Shown here in pieces: positions 49,999 through 58,872 of a stretch of DNA of 64,000 nt; position 1 is the stretch's first letter, and every line of letters starts with the position of its first letter. The notes below the pieces were generated by a model. The model worked only from the letters and a program-made list of their open reading frames with translations. It was not told the origin of the DNA and did no database searches. The stretch comes from Streptosporangium sp. NBC_01756. GTDB taxonomy: Bacteria > Actinomycetota > Actinomycetes > Streptosporangiales > Streptosporangiaceae. The stretch covers positions 4,836,001-4,900,000 of the forward strand of contig NZ_CP109130.1 in the NCBI RefSeq assembly GCF_035917975.1. The letters are read 5' to 3'. The position numbers were made by a program, and so were the translations under genes.

Positions 49999-50436
49999 AT
50001 GCCTGAAGTCGAACAGGATCTGAGCATCGGACAGGTCGCCGAACGCACCGGTTTGAGCGTGCACACGCTGCGCTTCTATGAGCGTGAAGGCATCCTGGCC
50101 AATCCCGTGAGCCGTGGACCCGGCGGACGTCGCTGCTACAGCGAGGACGACGTGGAGTGGCTGCGGCTCTGCATCCTCCTCCGCGCCTCCGGGATGCCTC
50201 TCCCCGCGATCCGCCAGTACACCGACCTCGTCAGGCGGGGTTCCGGCACCGAGGAAGAGCGGCTGGCGCTGCTGCGCCGGCACCAGGAGCACGTGAACGC
50301 CCAGATCGACCGGCTGACCCAATGTCTGGACCTGATCGCCTTCAAGGTCAGGGTGTACGAAGACCACCTCGAACACGGTCCCGTCGAGCACATGTGCAGC
50401 GTGTCGTCATTGCCGGAGCACGCGAAACGGGCTTAG
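49999..50436 (+). CDS. MerR-family transcriptional regulator
   Basis: A 145-residue regulator. The winged HTH begins at LSIGQVAERTGLSVHTLRFYEREG and continues with RRCYSEDDVEWLRLCILL; a coiled-coil helix (RLALLRRHQEHVNAQIDRLTQ) and a short effector tail with one Cys (EHMCSV) follow. TAATCT lies seven bases before the ATG and GGAGG is too close (2 bases), so translation may be leaderless. It probably controls the divergent aldo-keto reductase and itself. Confidence 0.88.
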   Translation: MPEVEQDLSIGQVAERTGLSVHTLRFYEREGILANPVSRGPGGRRCYSEDDVEWLRLCILLRASGMPLPAIRQYTDLVRRGSGTEEERLALLRRHQEHVNAQIDRLTQCLDLIAFKVRVYEDHLEHGPVEHMCSVSSLPEHAKRA

Positions 50437-50818
50437 CGCGATGCGGCGAGTGCACGGCAGGCGTCCCGTGTGCGGGTCCGGTCTGGAGGACGGCGCAGGT
50501 CTTGCGGGCGGCCAGACCGGTATTTCCGACCTGGAACGCTTTCAACGCTGCGGGGAAGTAGGGGAAGTAAGCGCCGCGGGGAAGCACTCGCTCAGTAGAG
50601 AGCGCAGCCGGTTGGCCGGCTGCCGGCGGCTCCAGGTCACGTCATGCCGGGTGCGGGCCGGCATGGTGATCGCCCGGACCGGCTCGGAGCCGGTCGCCGA
50701 TGTCCTGCTCAGTCCGCTTCGGCGGGTCGCCCCCGGCGCCGGCGCGTTCTGGGAGAGCTCCGACCAGAAGCCGACGTGCGTACGGCCTCTGGTCGGATAC
50801 CTCGAATCGGTGTCAGCG
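50437..50818. other. Intergenic stretch without a recognisable gene
   Basis: Apart from a small AGCCGG-TTGG-CCGGCT hairpin near 50610 I see nothing in it. Open frames here are shadows of the hydrolase gene. Confidence 0.4.
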
Positions 50819-51871
50819 CTACCGAACGCAGCCGGCGAGCTCGGGCTGCGACGGCGGGGTGTTCTGGGTGCCGAAGAAGAGGTTTGCGCAAGCGCTCAGG
50901 AAGGTCGGGTTCTCCTCGGGGACGTAGTGACCGGAGTCGGGCACGACGGCCGCGCGGACGTCGTCGGCGACCTGGTGGAACGAGTCGGCGACGCCGGTTC
51001 CGAACGAGTACTGCCCGCCTATCGCCAGCACCGGCATGGCCAGCCGCCTCGCCGCGTTGGCCTTGTTGTTCTCCGCGTCCCCAGCGAACGCCCGGTAGTA
51101 CCCGTAGCCCGCGGTGCGCCTGGCCGGATCCGAATAGGCCCTGAAATAGGGCTCGCGCCCTATCGCGTCCGGACGATGGGCGAGGTCGTACATCATGCCG
51201 AGGTAGGTGCTGACGTCGTCGTTGTCCATGATCCGCTCGGGGATCGGCGCCGGGGACATGTTGAACCGGAAGTGCCAGCTCAATCCGTAGAGCTCCTCAA
51301 GGCCGAAGCCGGACAGCGGCGCCTCGATCACGGCGAGGCGGGTCACCTCGTTGGGGAAGTCGCGCGCGTAGGGGTATGCGACCAAGGTGCCGAGGTCGTG
51401 GCCGATGAGCTGCACCTGGCGGAAGCCCAACTGGTTCACGGCCTGGCGGATCCGCCGTGCGGTGGTGACCTTGTCGAAGCCGCCGGTCGGTACGGTGGAG
51501 TCTCCCAGCCCCGGAAGGTCGAACGCGATCACGGTGTGGTTGCGGGCGAGCGCAGGCATGACGTCACGCCACATCAACCACGTCTCCGGCCAGCCGTGCA
51601 GGAGCACGATGGCTGGGCCCGATCCGCCGATGACGTAGTGGAGATTGCTGCCTTCGACAGCGGTCTTCCCATGCCTGAACCCAGGGGCGAAGAGTGCCTT
51701 GCCCTCGGAAGGCTCCTTGGGCGTCACACCCGCGCCGGCGCCGGCAGTCATGGTGAACAGGGCCACCAGGGCGACAGCCACGCTGATGGCGGCTCGCCCC
51801 AGTCTCCTGACGTGCGGCGTTGTTCTCGGTGCTGGTACGGCGACGCGCGCGGTTGTTTCCTCTAGCGGCAT
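50819..51871 (-). CDS. Secreted alpha/beta hydrolase, epoxide hydrolase-like
   Basis: A 350-residue enzyme with a signal peptide (LGRAAISVAVALVALF to GAGAG). Epoxide hydrolase/dehalogenase-type motifs: oxyanion HGWPE, nucleophile Asp in LIGHDLGTLVAYP, and the catalytic His in PDSGHYVPEE. ATG 51871 has an AGGAAGGGA ribosome site; the frame continues upstream without support. Secretion is unusual for this family, whose members are mostly cytoplasmic. It lies downstream of the Rhs gene on the same strand, but 489 bp away. Confidence 0.8.
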   Translation of the reverse strand: MPLEETTARVAVPAPRTTPHVRRLGRAAISVAVALVALFTMTAGAGAGVTPKEPSEGKALFAPGFRHGKTAVEGSNLHYVIGGSGPAIVLLHGWPETWLMWRDVMPALARNHTVIAFDLPGLGDSTVPTGGFDKVTTARRIRQAVNQLGFRQVQLIGHDLGTLVAYPYARDFPNEVTRLAVIEAPLSGFGLEELYGLSWHFRFNMSPAPIPERIMDNDDVSTYLGMMYDLAHRPDAIGREPYFRAYSDPARRTAGYGYYRAFAGDAENNKANAARRLAMPVLAIGGQYSFGTGVADSFHQVADDVRAAVVPDSGHYVPEENPTFLSACANLFFGTQNTPPSQPELAGCVR

Positions 51872-52360
51872 ACCCAGTTCCCTTCCTGGAGCAGAGAGCC
51901 ACAGGACGATCCAGCTTTTGGCGGTATGGGCCCAATCTAGAAATGCACCAATTGCCGATCGGCGTACGCGGCCAGTGCCAAAACTGTTGGCGGCGGTGGC
52001 AGAGGCGGCCGATGGCTGGGACGTCAGGTGGTCGAGTGCATCCTGCACGACCGGAGATCTGGCCGTCTTCTTCGATCGTGCTCTTTTCCCAGCGTGCGAC
52101 CTCGTTACAGCGCCTCACCGGTGAGACGGGGGCGCTCGTCGGGGCTGACGGCGCCGGGGGTCGTCGATGCCGTCGCGTGCCTCTTCGTTCGCATCATTCG
52201 CGGACTGTTGTTTCCCCCGCCTGGATCCCCTTCGCCTCGTGCACCGTGCCGCCCCCGGACCGACCGCCCTGCCGACCGAGCCGGCAGCGGGCCCTGGCCC
52301 ACCATCGTGCGCCAGGACCCGCTACCTTCTGCTCGGTCACTCACCGATCTTCGGATCAGG
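51872..52360. other. Gap downstream of the Rhs gene, no immunity gene seen
   Basis: This is where an Rhs immunity gene would be expected. No minus-strand frame here has a good start, composition or family motif. A short AT-richer patch near 51930-51960 may hold the hydrolase promoter. Confidence 0.45.
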
Positions 52361-55300
52361 TCAGAACAGTCCTCCGAGACCGCCGAAGAAGTCGTCCAGC
52401 CCGCTCTGGTCGAAGAAACGGACCGCCCGGGTCGCGGTCTCGGCGATGGCGCCCGGTCTCGTCAGCTCCGCCTCCTGCTCCATCGGCTTGTAGTCCTGTC
52501 TGATGCCCCGCCCCGAACCCGAGGGCCGCAACATGTTCGGTGGTGGCGCTCCGTCCGGGTACATCTTCCCGTTGCGGAACACCGAGACGGACTGGGTCGG
52601 TTGCGACACACCGTTGTTGCCGTACACCTGCCCGTCCCTCACGGCGGGCGAGCGGGTCACCTTGGGCGGCGACTGCCGTTGGGTCGCTCTGTGACTGGTC
52701 GGCCGGCTGGCGGGACGTGGGCGGGAGGCCCTGGTCGGGAGCTTGGTCACGCGCCCGCCGGTCACCTTCTTCACGTGCGCCCTGGTCCGCCTGGCGGCCT
52801 TCCTGGCCTCGCGCGCGGCCTTCGCGGCCCTGCGCTTGCGCGCCGCCTCGGCGGCCTTCTTGCGCATCTCCTCCGCCTTCTTCTTGGCCGCCTCCGCCTT
52901 CTTCCTCTTGGCTAGCTCCTTCGCCTTCCTCTTGGCCGCATCCGCGGCCTTCTTCCTGGCGGCCGCGAGGGCCCTTCTCTTGGCCGCCTCCGCGGCTTTC
53001 TTCTTGGCCAGGGCGATGGCCCGCTGCCTGGCCAGGCGGATCGCGGCCCGCCTGGCTGCCTGCTGGGCGAGCTTCTTGGCCAGTTGCCGCGCCGCGATCC
53101 GGGCCGCGATCCCGATGACGATCCAGAAGAGCTGCCCGTCGGGGTCGCTCATGGTGACGGGGCTGTTGTTGGCGTAAGCGTAGGCGTTGAGCTGCTGCGG
53201 ATCGTCCTCGTCGATGACGGGGTCGACGGACAGGAAGCGCCCGTTCCTGGGGTCGTACTCGCGGGCCCCGAGCTGGACGAGCCCGATCGTCTGATCCTTG
53301 ACGCCTCCGACGAATCCGCGCTGGCCCGGCCACCACGGCGGCGGGGAGCCGCGATCCTCACCGAACGGCGTCGTCCTCCGTACGGCCAGCTCTCCCGTAC
53401 CGGCGTTGACGGCGGCCTGAGCCGTGCCCTGGTGGTCGGAGGCCAGGAAGTAGACCTTGTTGTCGGGCGTGCGCACCGCCACCGGCTCGCCGTTGACGGT
53501 GTAGTAGCGGGTGCACTCGACGACGTCCTTGGCGGTGTCGAGCCGCAGCTCCATGTCGTCGATGTAGAGGGTCGAGTCCGTCGGCGTCTTGCGGAGCAGC
53601 CGGCCGCCGTCGGCGTCGTACACGAACGAGGTGGTCTTGCCCGCCTCGGTCACCGACTCGAGGTTGCCCTCGATGTCCCAGACCAGGGTCTGGTCGGCGG
53701 TTCCGACCTTGCGACTGGTGGTGTTCCCCGCTTCGTCATAGGTGAACGTGTCCGCCCCCACCGACTGGAGGGCGTGCGGCCGCTTCTCGCCGGCCTTGGG
53801 GTAGGTGGAGGTGCGGACGGACTCCGGGCGCCCGCTGAACGCGTGCTGGGTCTCCTTGATCCGGTTTCCGGTGACGTCGTAGACGTAGCTGGTCGCGTAC
53901 GGCGCCACACCGCCGATCTTGTCCGACTGCGGGGAACCGCTCGCACAGTCGTCGGTGGCCGTCCACGCCGAGGTCAGGCGGCGCAGATTGTCGTAGGCGA
54001 AGCACTGGGTGTCCCTCGACTGGCCGCCCGCCATATCGGTGATCTTGGTGATGTTGCCGATGGCGTCGTAGGTGTAGTTGAGATCCAGGTCGGTCGCCGG
54101 GGCGGTCTCACGGTCCAGCCGCGTCCGGGTCAGCCGCTGGGAGCTCTCGTCGTGGGTGTAGGTGAGCCAGCTCTTCTTGCCGCCCGTGCTCAGCTCGTAC
54201 TGCAGGGTCTCACCGAGCTTGGAGTAGCGGGCGGCCGTGACGTACGACGACAGGCCGGTGACCTTGGTCGGCTGGCCCAGCTCGTCGTAGGAGTAGACGA
54301 CCGACTCCTCGGCCAGCCCTCCCACGGCCGGGAAGCTGACGGACTGGACCTGGTCGTCGAGGGTGTAGCGGGAGTTGAGCACATACGATCCGGCCAGCTT
54401 GCCTTCCCGCGCCGGGACGGTGACGGTCTGCCGCAGGGCGCGGTAGTCGGCGTCGATCGCGTTGATCTCGGCCTTGTACGCCTGGCCGCCGAGGTAGCGG
54501 ATGCTGGCGTTCAGGTGCCCCCTGGCCAGCGCGTCGTACTTCCACTCCGCGAGGAGCGGGCCGTCCTTGGAGCCCTCACGGGTCTCCAGCTTGCGGCCCA
54601 GCGCGTCGTAGACGTACGCGAGGGTCTTGCCGCGGGCGTCGGTGGAGGTGAGCACCTCGTCGGCGTCGTTGTAGGTGAACGTGGTGACGCCCTTGTCGGG
54701 GTCCTCGGTCTTGATCTCCCGGCCGCGCAGGTCGTAGGTGTGCCGCCACACGTTGCCGGCGGGGTCGGTCACGCTGGCCAGCCGGCCCGCGTGGTCGTAG
54801 GTGTACTTGGTCGAGTCGTACTCGCCGGTCGGCGTGGCGCCCTTGTACTGCCGCAGCTCGACGAGCCGGTCCTCGGCGTCGCCGATGCGGGTGGTGGCGG
54901 TGCCACCGGGGGGAGGCGTGATGTGCATCCGCTCGCCCTGCTGCGTGGCCGTGGCCCGCCACTTCTCCACGCCCTTGACCCGGAAGGTCTGGGCGTTCAC
55001 CTCACCGACCCCGTCGTAGACGTAGCCGATCTGGCTGGGTACGTCCGTGTCCGCCACGCCGAGCAGGGTGGTGGACGGCTCGCCGGGGCTGAAGTAGCCG
55101 CTGTTGCTCTTGGCCGTCTCGCCGAGCGAGTTGTAGAAGGTGTCGGTGATCGTGCGCCCGTCGCGCAGCGCGGGATCCTGCGTCTGGTCGTCGCGCGGCG
55201 CGGGCTCCTGGGTCTGCCGGCTGCGCAGCAGGCCGTCGTAGAGCTCGTAGCTGGTGGTGTAGCCGCCGTCGGCCCGCAGGGTCTTGGTGGTGACGACGTT

Positions 55301-58300
55301 GGGGCCGTCGGTACGCGTCAGGTAGGAGTATTCGGTGTTGGGCGGCTGGCCTGCCGCCTTGCTCCGGTCGTTCTGCCAGACCTTGACGAGGCGGCCCAGC
55401 GCGTCGTGCTCCATGTCGGTGCGCCGGTTGTTGGCGTCGATCTCGGCCACCGGCTCACCCCAGGCCGGTTCGAGGAAGGTGCGTTCCTCGTGCCCGAGAG
55501 GGTTGGTCTCCTTGATCTCGGTCGCCGGGGCACCGGAGGCCGGCGCGTAGGTGGTGGTGACCGTGGTGCCGACCGCGTCGGTCTCGCTGGTCGTGCGCCC
55601 GTAGACGTCGTAGGTCAGGATGGAGTTGGTGATGGTCGAGCCGTCTCCGGACGCGACCTCCTGGATCGTGGTGACGTCGCCCTTGACCGGCCCCTGGCCG
55701 TACGGCTTGCTGTCGTACTGCACCCGCTCGTCGGAGATCACGTCGTCGGCGGCCAGCTTGGCCACCGCGGTGCCGCACCCGGCGGCGACCTTCTGGATCC
55801 TGCTGGTGTAGTCCAGCATCCAGGCCGTGCTGTTGCGGGCGTAGGTGTAGCGCGTGCACTGGTCGTCGTCGGCGGTCGCCAGGTCGTTCTGCTCGTTCAC
55901 CTGGGTGAGCAGGCCGTGCTCGTCGTAGTCGCGGGTCTCTCCGGTCCGCCGCCACTTGCCGCCCTCCAGGGCCGTGCGGGTGACCATCGACTTGTCCTCG
56001 ACGATGTACGCGGCCTTGGTGACGCCGCCCTGCGTCGACTCGGCGGTCTTCAGCGACCACGGTTCCTCTGCCGACGCGGTCAGGATCGCTCCGCCGTCGC
56101 CGTCGTAGAGGATCTCCTCCCGCTGGAAACCGGCAAGCTGGTCGAGGTCGTCCAGCTTGCCGCCCTCGGAGTCCACGACCTGCGCGCTGCGCTTGGAGCC
56201 GTCGGCCAGGCGGTCGCCGTTCATGCCGCGGAAGTATCTGAACTCGGTGAGTGTGCGCTTGCTGTCCTGCCCGTCGCCCTGGCGGATGCGCACCCTGCCG
56301 AACCCGCGCCAGTCGGCCCAGGTGCGATGCTCGGGCTTCACCAGGATGTTGTCGGCGTAATGCCAGGCGGCGCCGTCGAGGTACTCGTAGTCGGTGACCA
56401 CCCACGGCGACCCGGCGACCCGGTCCACCTCGACGGTCTGCTTCACGACGTACTTGTGGAACCAGTCGGTGACCTCGCTCTCGTTCTCCGGCGCCCACCG
56501 CTGCGGGAAGCAGAGCCGGGCGTTGCGGTCGGCGGCCGGCACGTCTCCCGGCTTGCAGTCGGCGGGGGCGTAGTTGACCCGGAGCTCCCCGCCGGTCTCG
56601 TTGTTCACCGTCTGGACCCGCCACTTGACGAGCGGTGCGCGGCCCTCGTCCGTGTCCACCCGGTTGGGCAGCTGGACGCCGGTGAATGTGATCTTCGGCA
56701 GCGTGATCGTGCCGCCCACGAGCCCGCTCTGCTGGAGGGACGCCAGCCAGAGCGAGGGGCTGAGTCCGTCACCCGACGCCGGGAACGACTGCGTCAGCGT
56801 CCAGGAGTCGACGGCGCAGTACGGCTTGGCCGCGCACTTGGCCGTGTCGGTGTTCACCACCTGGGTGGTGACCTTCGCCAGGCGCTTGCGGGTGAAGAAC
56901 GTCGGCGCCAGCCGGTTGGTGCACTTCTCTCCCGACCCGCAGATCTGGTCGAAGGGGACGTCGGGCCAGTAACTCGCCGTCTCCTTCTTGAGCTGGTCGG
57001 TGGCGCAGGTGACCGTCCCGCCGGGGATGCACCGTTCGGCGACGTCGAAGACGACCTGGGCCGCAGGCGACCTGGTGAACAGCTCATTCTGCAGGTAGCC
57101 GTAGTCGATCCGCTTGAGGTATCCGCCGCGCACGTACTCCGTGCCCAGCTCGGGCTTCATGTTCCGGCCGTAGAAGTTCTTCTCGACCTCGTACCAGTAG
57201 GTGGTGGCGTTGCCGTGCGTGTCGACGGCGAGGTCGAGGTTCCACCGGTACGCCTGCTGGCACCAGGCGGCCGTCTTGTCGCTCTTGTAGCAGGGCTCGC
57301 CGCTGTTGTTGCCGAACACCGGCGTCGTCCAGGTGGACTTCGTCTCCGGCTTGCCCGACACCCATCCGGGCAGGCGGTTGAGCCCGAAGGTGTACTGGGT
57401 GCCGTCGGCGGTGGTGACGCGCCAGTACTCGCCGTCGTTGTCGCCGTTGACGGCCCCCTTCAGGTATTCGACGCGGGTCCCGTCGTCGTGCTTGGGCAGC
57501 CACTGCTTGGTCGTGGCGTCTTTGATCAGTTCGACGGACGACTCGCCGAGGGCCAGTGTCGCGTTCTCCTGGTCCCAGCACAGGTCGCCGGTCTTCTTGC
57601 CGTCGAGCATGCACGACTTGTAGCGGCGCTCGATGTAACCGCCCGGGTTCAGCTCGAAACCCTCACCCACCCAGGACGACTGGTTGTTGGTGGAGGCGGT
57701 GCGGCCGTCCACGCTCTGCGAGGAGTAGGAGATCGACATGTCCGGCTCGTCGCCGCCCAGCGCCGGTGGCGCCCGCAGTTCGTAGCCCCAGCTGAAGTCG
57801 CCCGACTGGGCGCCGACGCTCCAGTCGGCCGATGGGGAGAGCGAGGTGGCCCCGTGGTCGCCCGACGGACCCGAGGCCGCGGCCGTCACCGCGTACAGCG
57901 CGGGCATGTCGACGTCGGCGGTCAGGGTGCCCGCCTTCGTGTCGTTGTCGCCGGGCACCGGCACCGGCTGCGGACAGCCGGTCCCGGCCGCGGCGGCGGT
58001 CAGGGCGCACTCCTCCAACCGCACCATCCGCAGCCTGGCCCCGTAGTCGCCGCCGAAGGCGTAGCGGAATCCGGAGTAGTCGATCTCCAGGCGGGATTTC
58101 CCCTCCGCGGCCGTCAGCCCCTGCCCCGGCGTCACCCGCATCGCGAGACCGAGCAGACCCGTCTGCGCGGTGTCGAGCAGTTCGACGCGGACGCGCTCGG
58201 GAGCCGGCGCCTTGGCCGCCGCCTTCGGGGCGGCGAGCCGTACGGGGAAGTCGGTCGTCAGGGACCGCGCCTGCGTGTCACCGGTCGCGTCCAGCTCGAC

Positions 58301-58591
58301 CGCCTGCGGTTTCGGCCAGACGGTGCCCGGCGGTGCCTTCCACGCCTGTTTCTCCGCCGGATCGGCCAGCTTGGGTAGCACGGGGACCGGCTTCCCGAGG
58401 ACCGGGGTCGCCTTCTGGACGGCCGGGGCGGCACGCGGCGCGGCACTCGCGGGCGTCGCATGCACCAACGGCATCACCACGACGACGGCCAGCGTGGCCG
58501 CCAGCCGCCGGGGCCACGGCGATTTCCTTACGGGTTTCAGTAAACGATTCCAGTGGGAGTCCGGGGGGGTTGACCCGGGTGGCAGATCCAT
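52361..58591 (-). CDS. Giant secreted Rhs/YD-repeat protein with histone-like C-terminal tail
   Basis: A protein of about 2076 residues. N-terminal signal segment (LAATLAVVVVMPLVHATPASA), a roughly 300-residue region, then many YD/RHS repeats (YDVYGRTTSE, YDHAGRLASV, YDLRGREI, YDALGRKLE, YDAIGNITKI). The Rhs core ends with LGAREYDPRNGRFLSVDPV then NAYAYANNSPVTMSDPDG near 53140. The final roughly 258 residues differ: a hydrophobic LFWIVIGIAARIA, about 105 residues of Lys/Ala/Arg (RQLAKKLAQQAARRAA and so on), a Pro/Arg/Ser region and FFGGLGGLF at the end. No known toxin domain is recognised. ATG 58591 is preferred to 58726, which lies in the minisatellite. It follows a LamG gene on the same strand. 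Confidence 0.88.
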   Translation of the reverse strand: MDLPPGSTPPDSHWNRLLKPVRKSPWPRRLAATLAVVVVMPLVHATPASAAPRAAPAVQKATPVLGKPVPVLPKLADPAEKQAWKAPPGTVWPKPQAVELDATGDTQARSLTTDFPVRLAAPKAAAKAPAPERVRVELLDTAQTGLLGLAMRVTPGQGLTAAEGKSRLEIDYSGFRYAFGGDYGARLRMVRLEECALTAAAAGTGCPQPVPVPGDNDTKAGTLTADVDMPALYAVTAAASGPSGDHGATSLSPSADWSVGAQSGDFSWGYELRAPPALGGDEPDMSISYSSQSVDGRTASTNNQSSWVGEGFELNPGGYIERRYKSCMLDGKKTGDLCWDQENATLALGESSVELIKDATTKQWLPKHDDGTRVEYLKGAVNGDNDGEYWRVTTADGTQYTFGLNRLPGWVSGKPETKSTWTTPVFGNNSGEPCYKSDKTAAWCQQAYRWNLDLAVDTHGNATTYWYEVEKNFYGRNMKPELGTEYVRGGYLKRIDYGYLQNELFTRSPAAQVVFDVAERCIPGGTVTCATDQLKKETASYWPDVPFDQICGSGEKCTNRLAPTFFTRKRLAKVTTQVVNTDTAKCAAKPYCAVDSWTLTQSFPASGDGLSPSLWLASLQQSGLVGGTITLPKITFTGVQLPNRVDTDEGRAPLVKWRVQTVNNETGGELRVNYAPADCKPGDVPAADRNARLCFPQRWAPENESEVTDWFHKYVVKQTVEVDRVAGSPWVVTDYEYLDGAAWHYADNILVKPEHRTWADWRGFGRVRIRQGDGQDSKRTLTEFRYFRGMNGDRLADGSKRSAQVVDSEGGKLDDLDQLAGFQREEILYDGDGGAILTASAEEPWSLKTAESTQGGVTKAAYIVEDKSMVTRTALEGGKWRRTGETRDYDEHGLLTQVNEQNDLATADDDQCTRYTYARNSTAWMLDYTSRIQKVAAGCGTAVAKLAADDVISDERVQYDSKPYGQGPVKGDVTTIQEVASGDGSTITNSILTYDVYGRTTSETDAVGTTVTTTYAPASGAPATEIKETNPLGHEERTFLEPAWGEPVAEIDANNRRTDMEHDALGRLVKVWQNDRSKAAGQPPNTEYSYLTRTDGPNVVTTKTLRADGGYTTSYELYDGLLRSRQTQEPAPRDDQTQDPALRDGRTITDTFYNSLGETAKSNSGYFSPGEPSTTLLGVADTDVPSQIGYVYDGVGEVNAQTFRVKGVEKWRATATQQGERMHITPPPGGTATTRIGDAEDRLVELRQYKGATPTGEYDSTKYTYDHAGRLASVTDPAGNVWRHTYDLRGREIKTEDPDKGVTTFTYNDADEVLTSTDARGKTLAYVYDALGRKLETREGSKDGPLLAEWKYDALARGHLNASIRYLGGQAYKAEINAIDADYRALRQTVTVPAREGKLAGSYVLNSRYTLDDQVQSVSFPAVGGLAEESVVYSYDELGQPTKVTGLSSYVTAARYSKLGETLQYELSTGGKKSWLTYTHDESSQRLTRTRLDRETAPATDLDLNYTYDAIGNITKITDMAGGQSRDTQCFAYDNLRRLTSAWTATDDCASGSPQSDKIGGVAPYATSYVYDVTGNRIKETQHAFSGRPESVRTSTYPKAGEKRPHALQSVGADTFTYDEAGNTTSRKVGTADQTLVWDIEGNLESVTEAGKTTSFVYDADGGRLLRKTPTDSTLYIDDMELRLDTAKDVVECTRYYTVNGEPVAVRTPDNKVYFLASDHQGTAQAAVNAGTGELAVRRTTPFGEDRGSPPPWWPGQRGFVGGVKDQTIGLVQLGAREYDPRNGRFLSVDPVIDEDDPQQLNAYAYANNSPVTMSDPDGQLFWIVIGIAARIAARQLAKKLAQQAARRAAIRLARQRAIALAKKKAAEAAKRRALAAARKKAADAAKRKAKELAKRKKAEAAKKKAEEMRKKAAEAARKRRAAKAAREARKAARRTRAHVKKVTGGRVTKLPTRASRPRPASRPTSHRATQRQSPPKVTRSPAVRDGQVYGNNGVSQPTQSVSVFRNGKMYPDGAPPPNMLRPSGSGRGIRQDYKPMEQEAELTRPGAIAETATRAVRFFDQSGLDDFFGGLGGLF

Positions 58592-58611
58592 TGACTTCAC
58601 CCAATCTGTGG

Positions 58612-58872
58612 ACAGGTCGAACGGGGGGTGACGGGTTGGACGAGTCGAACGGGGGTGACGGGTCGGACAGGTCGGACCGCGGGGTGATCGGTCGGACGAG
58701 CCGAGCGGGGGTGATCGATCGGACACGTCGAATCGGGGGTGACTGGTCGGACGGGCCGTATGGGGGTGACGGGTCGGACAGGTCGGACCGCGGGGTGATC
58801 GGTCGGGCGAGCCGTACGGGGGGCGATGGGTTGGACGAGCCGAGCGGGGGTGGTCGGTCGGACGAGCTCTAC
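58612..58872. repeat. Minisatellite of about 27-29 bp units
   Basis: Nine to ten tandem units related to TCGGACGAGCCGAGCGGGGG plus TGATCGG fill the gap between the LamG protein gene and the Rhs gene. Unit length varies (27, 28, 29 bp), which would break any reading frame, so it is non-coding. The last unit overlaps the LamG gene stop. Confidence 0.85.

Noticed and set aside
50441..51865. A 474-residue plus-strand protein
   Set aside because: Antisense to the alpha/beta hydrolase, with Val/Gly/Asp/Arg-rich composition typical of shadow frames.
51872..52360. Immunity gene for the Rhs protein
   Set aside because: No frame has a start with ribosome site, balanced composition or a recognisable fold.
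53084..58378. A 1764-codon plus-strand open frame antisense to the Rhs gene
   Set aside because: Low-complexity Gly/Val/Asp/Arg composition and exact overlap with a well-supported minus-strand gene: a GC-driven shadow frame.
58612..58872. CRISPR array
   Set aside because: Units are contiguous with no unique spacers and vary in length; there are no cas genes. The 36705 array was rejected for the same reason.
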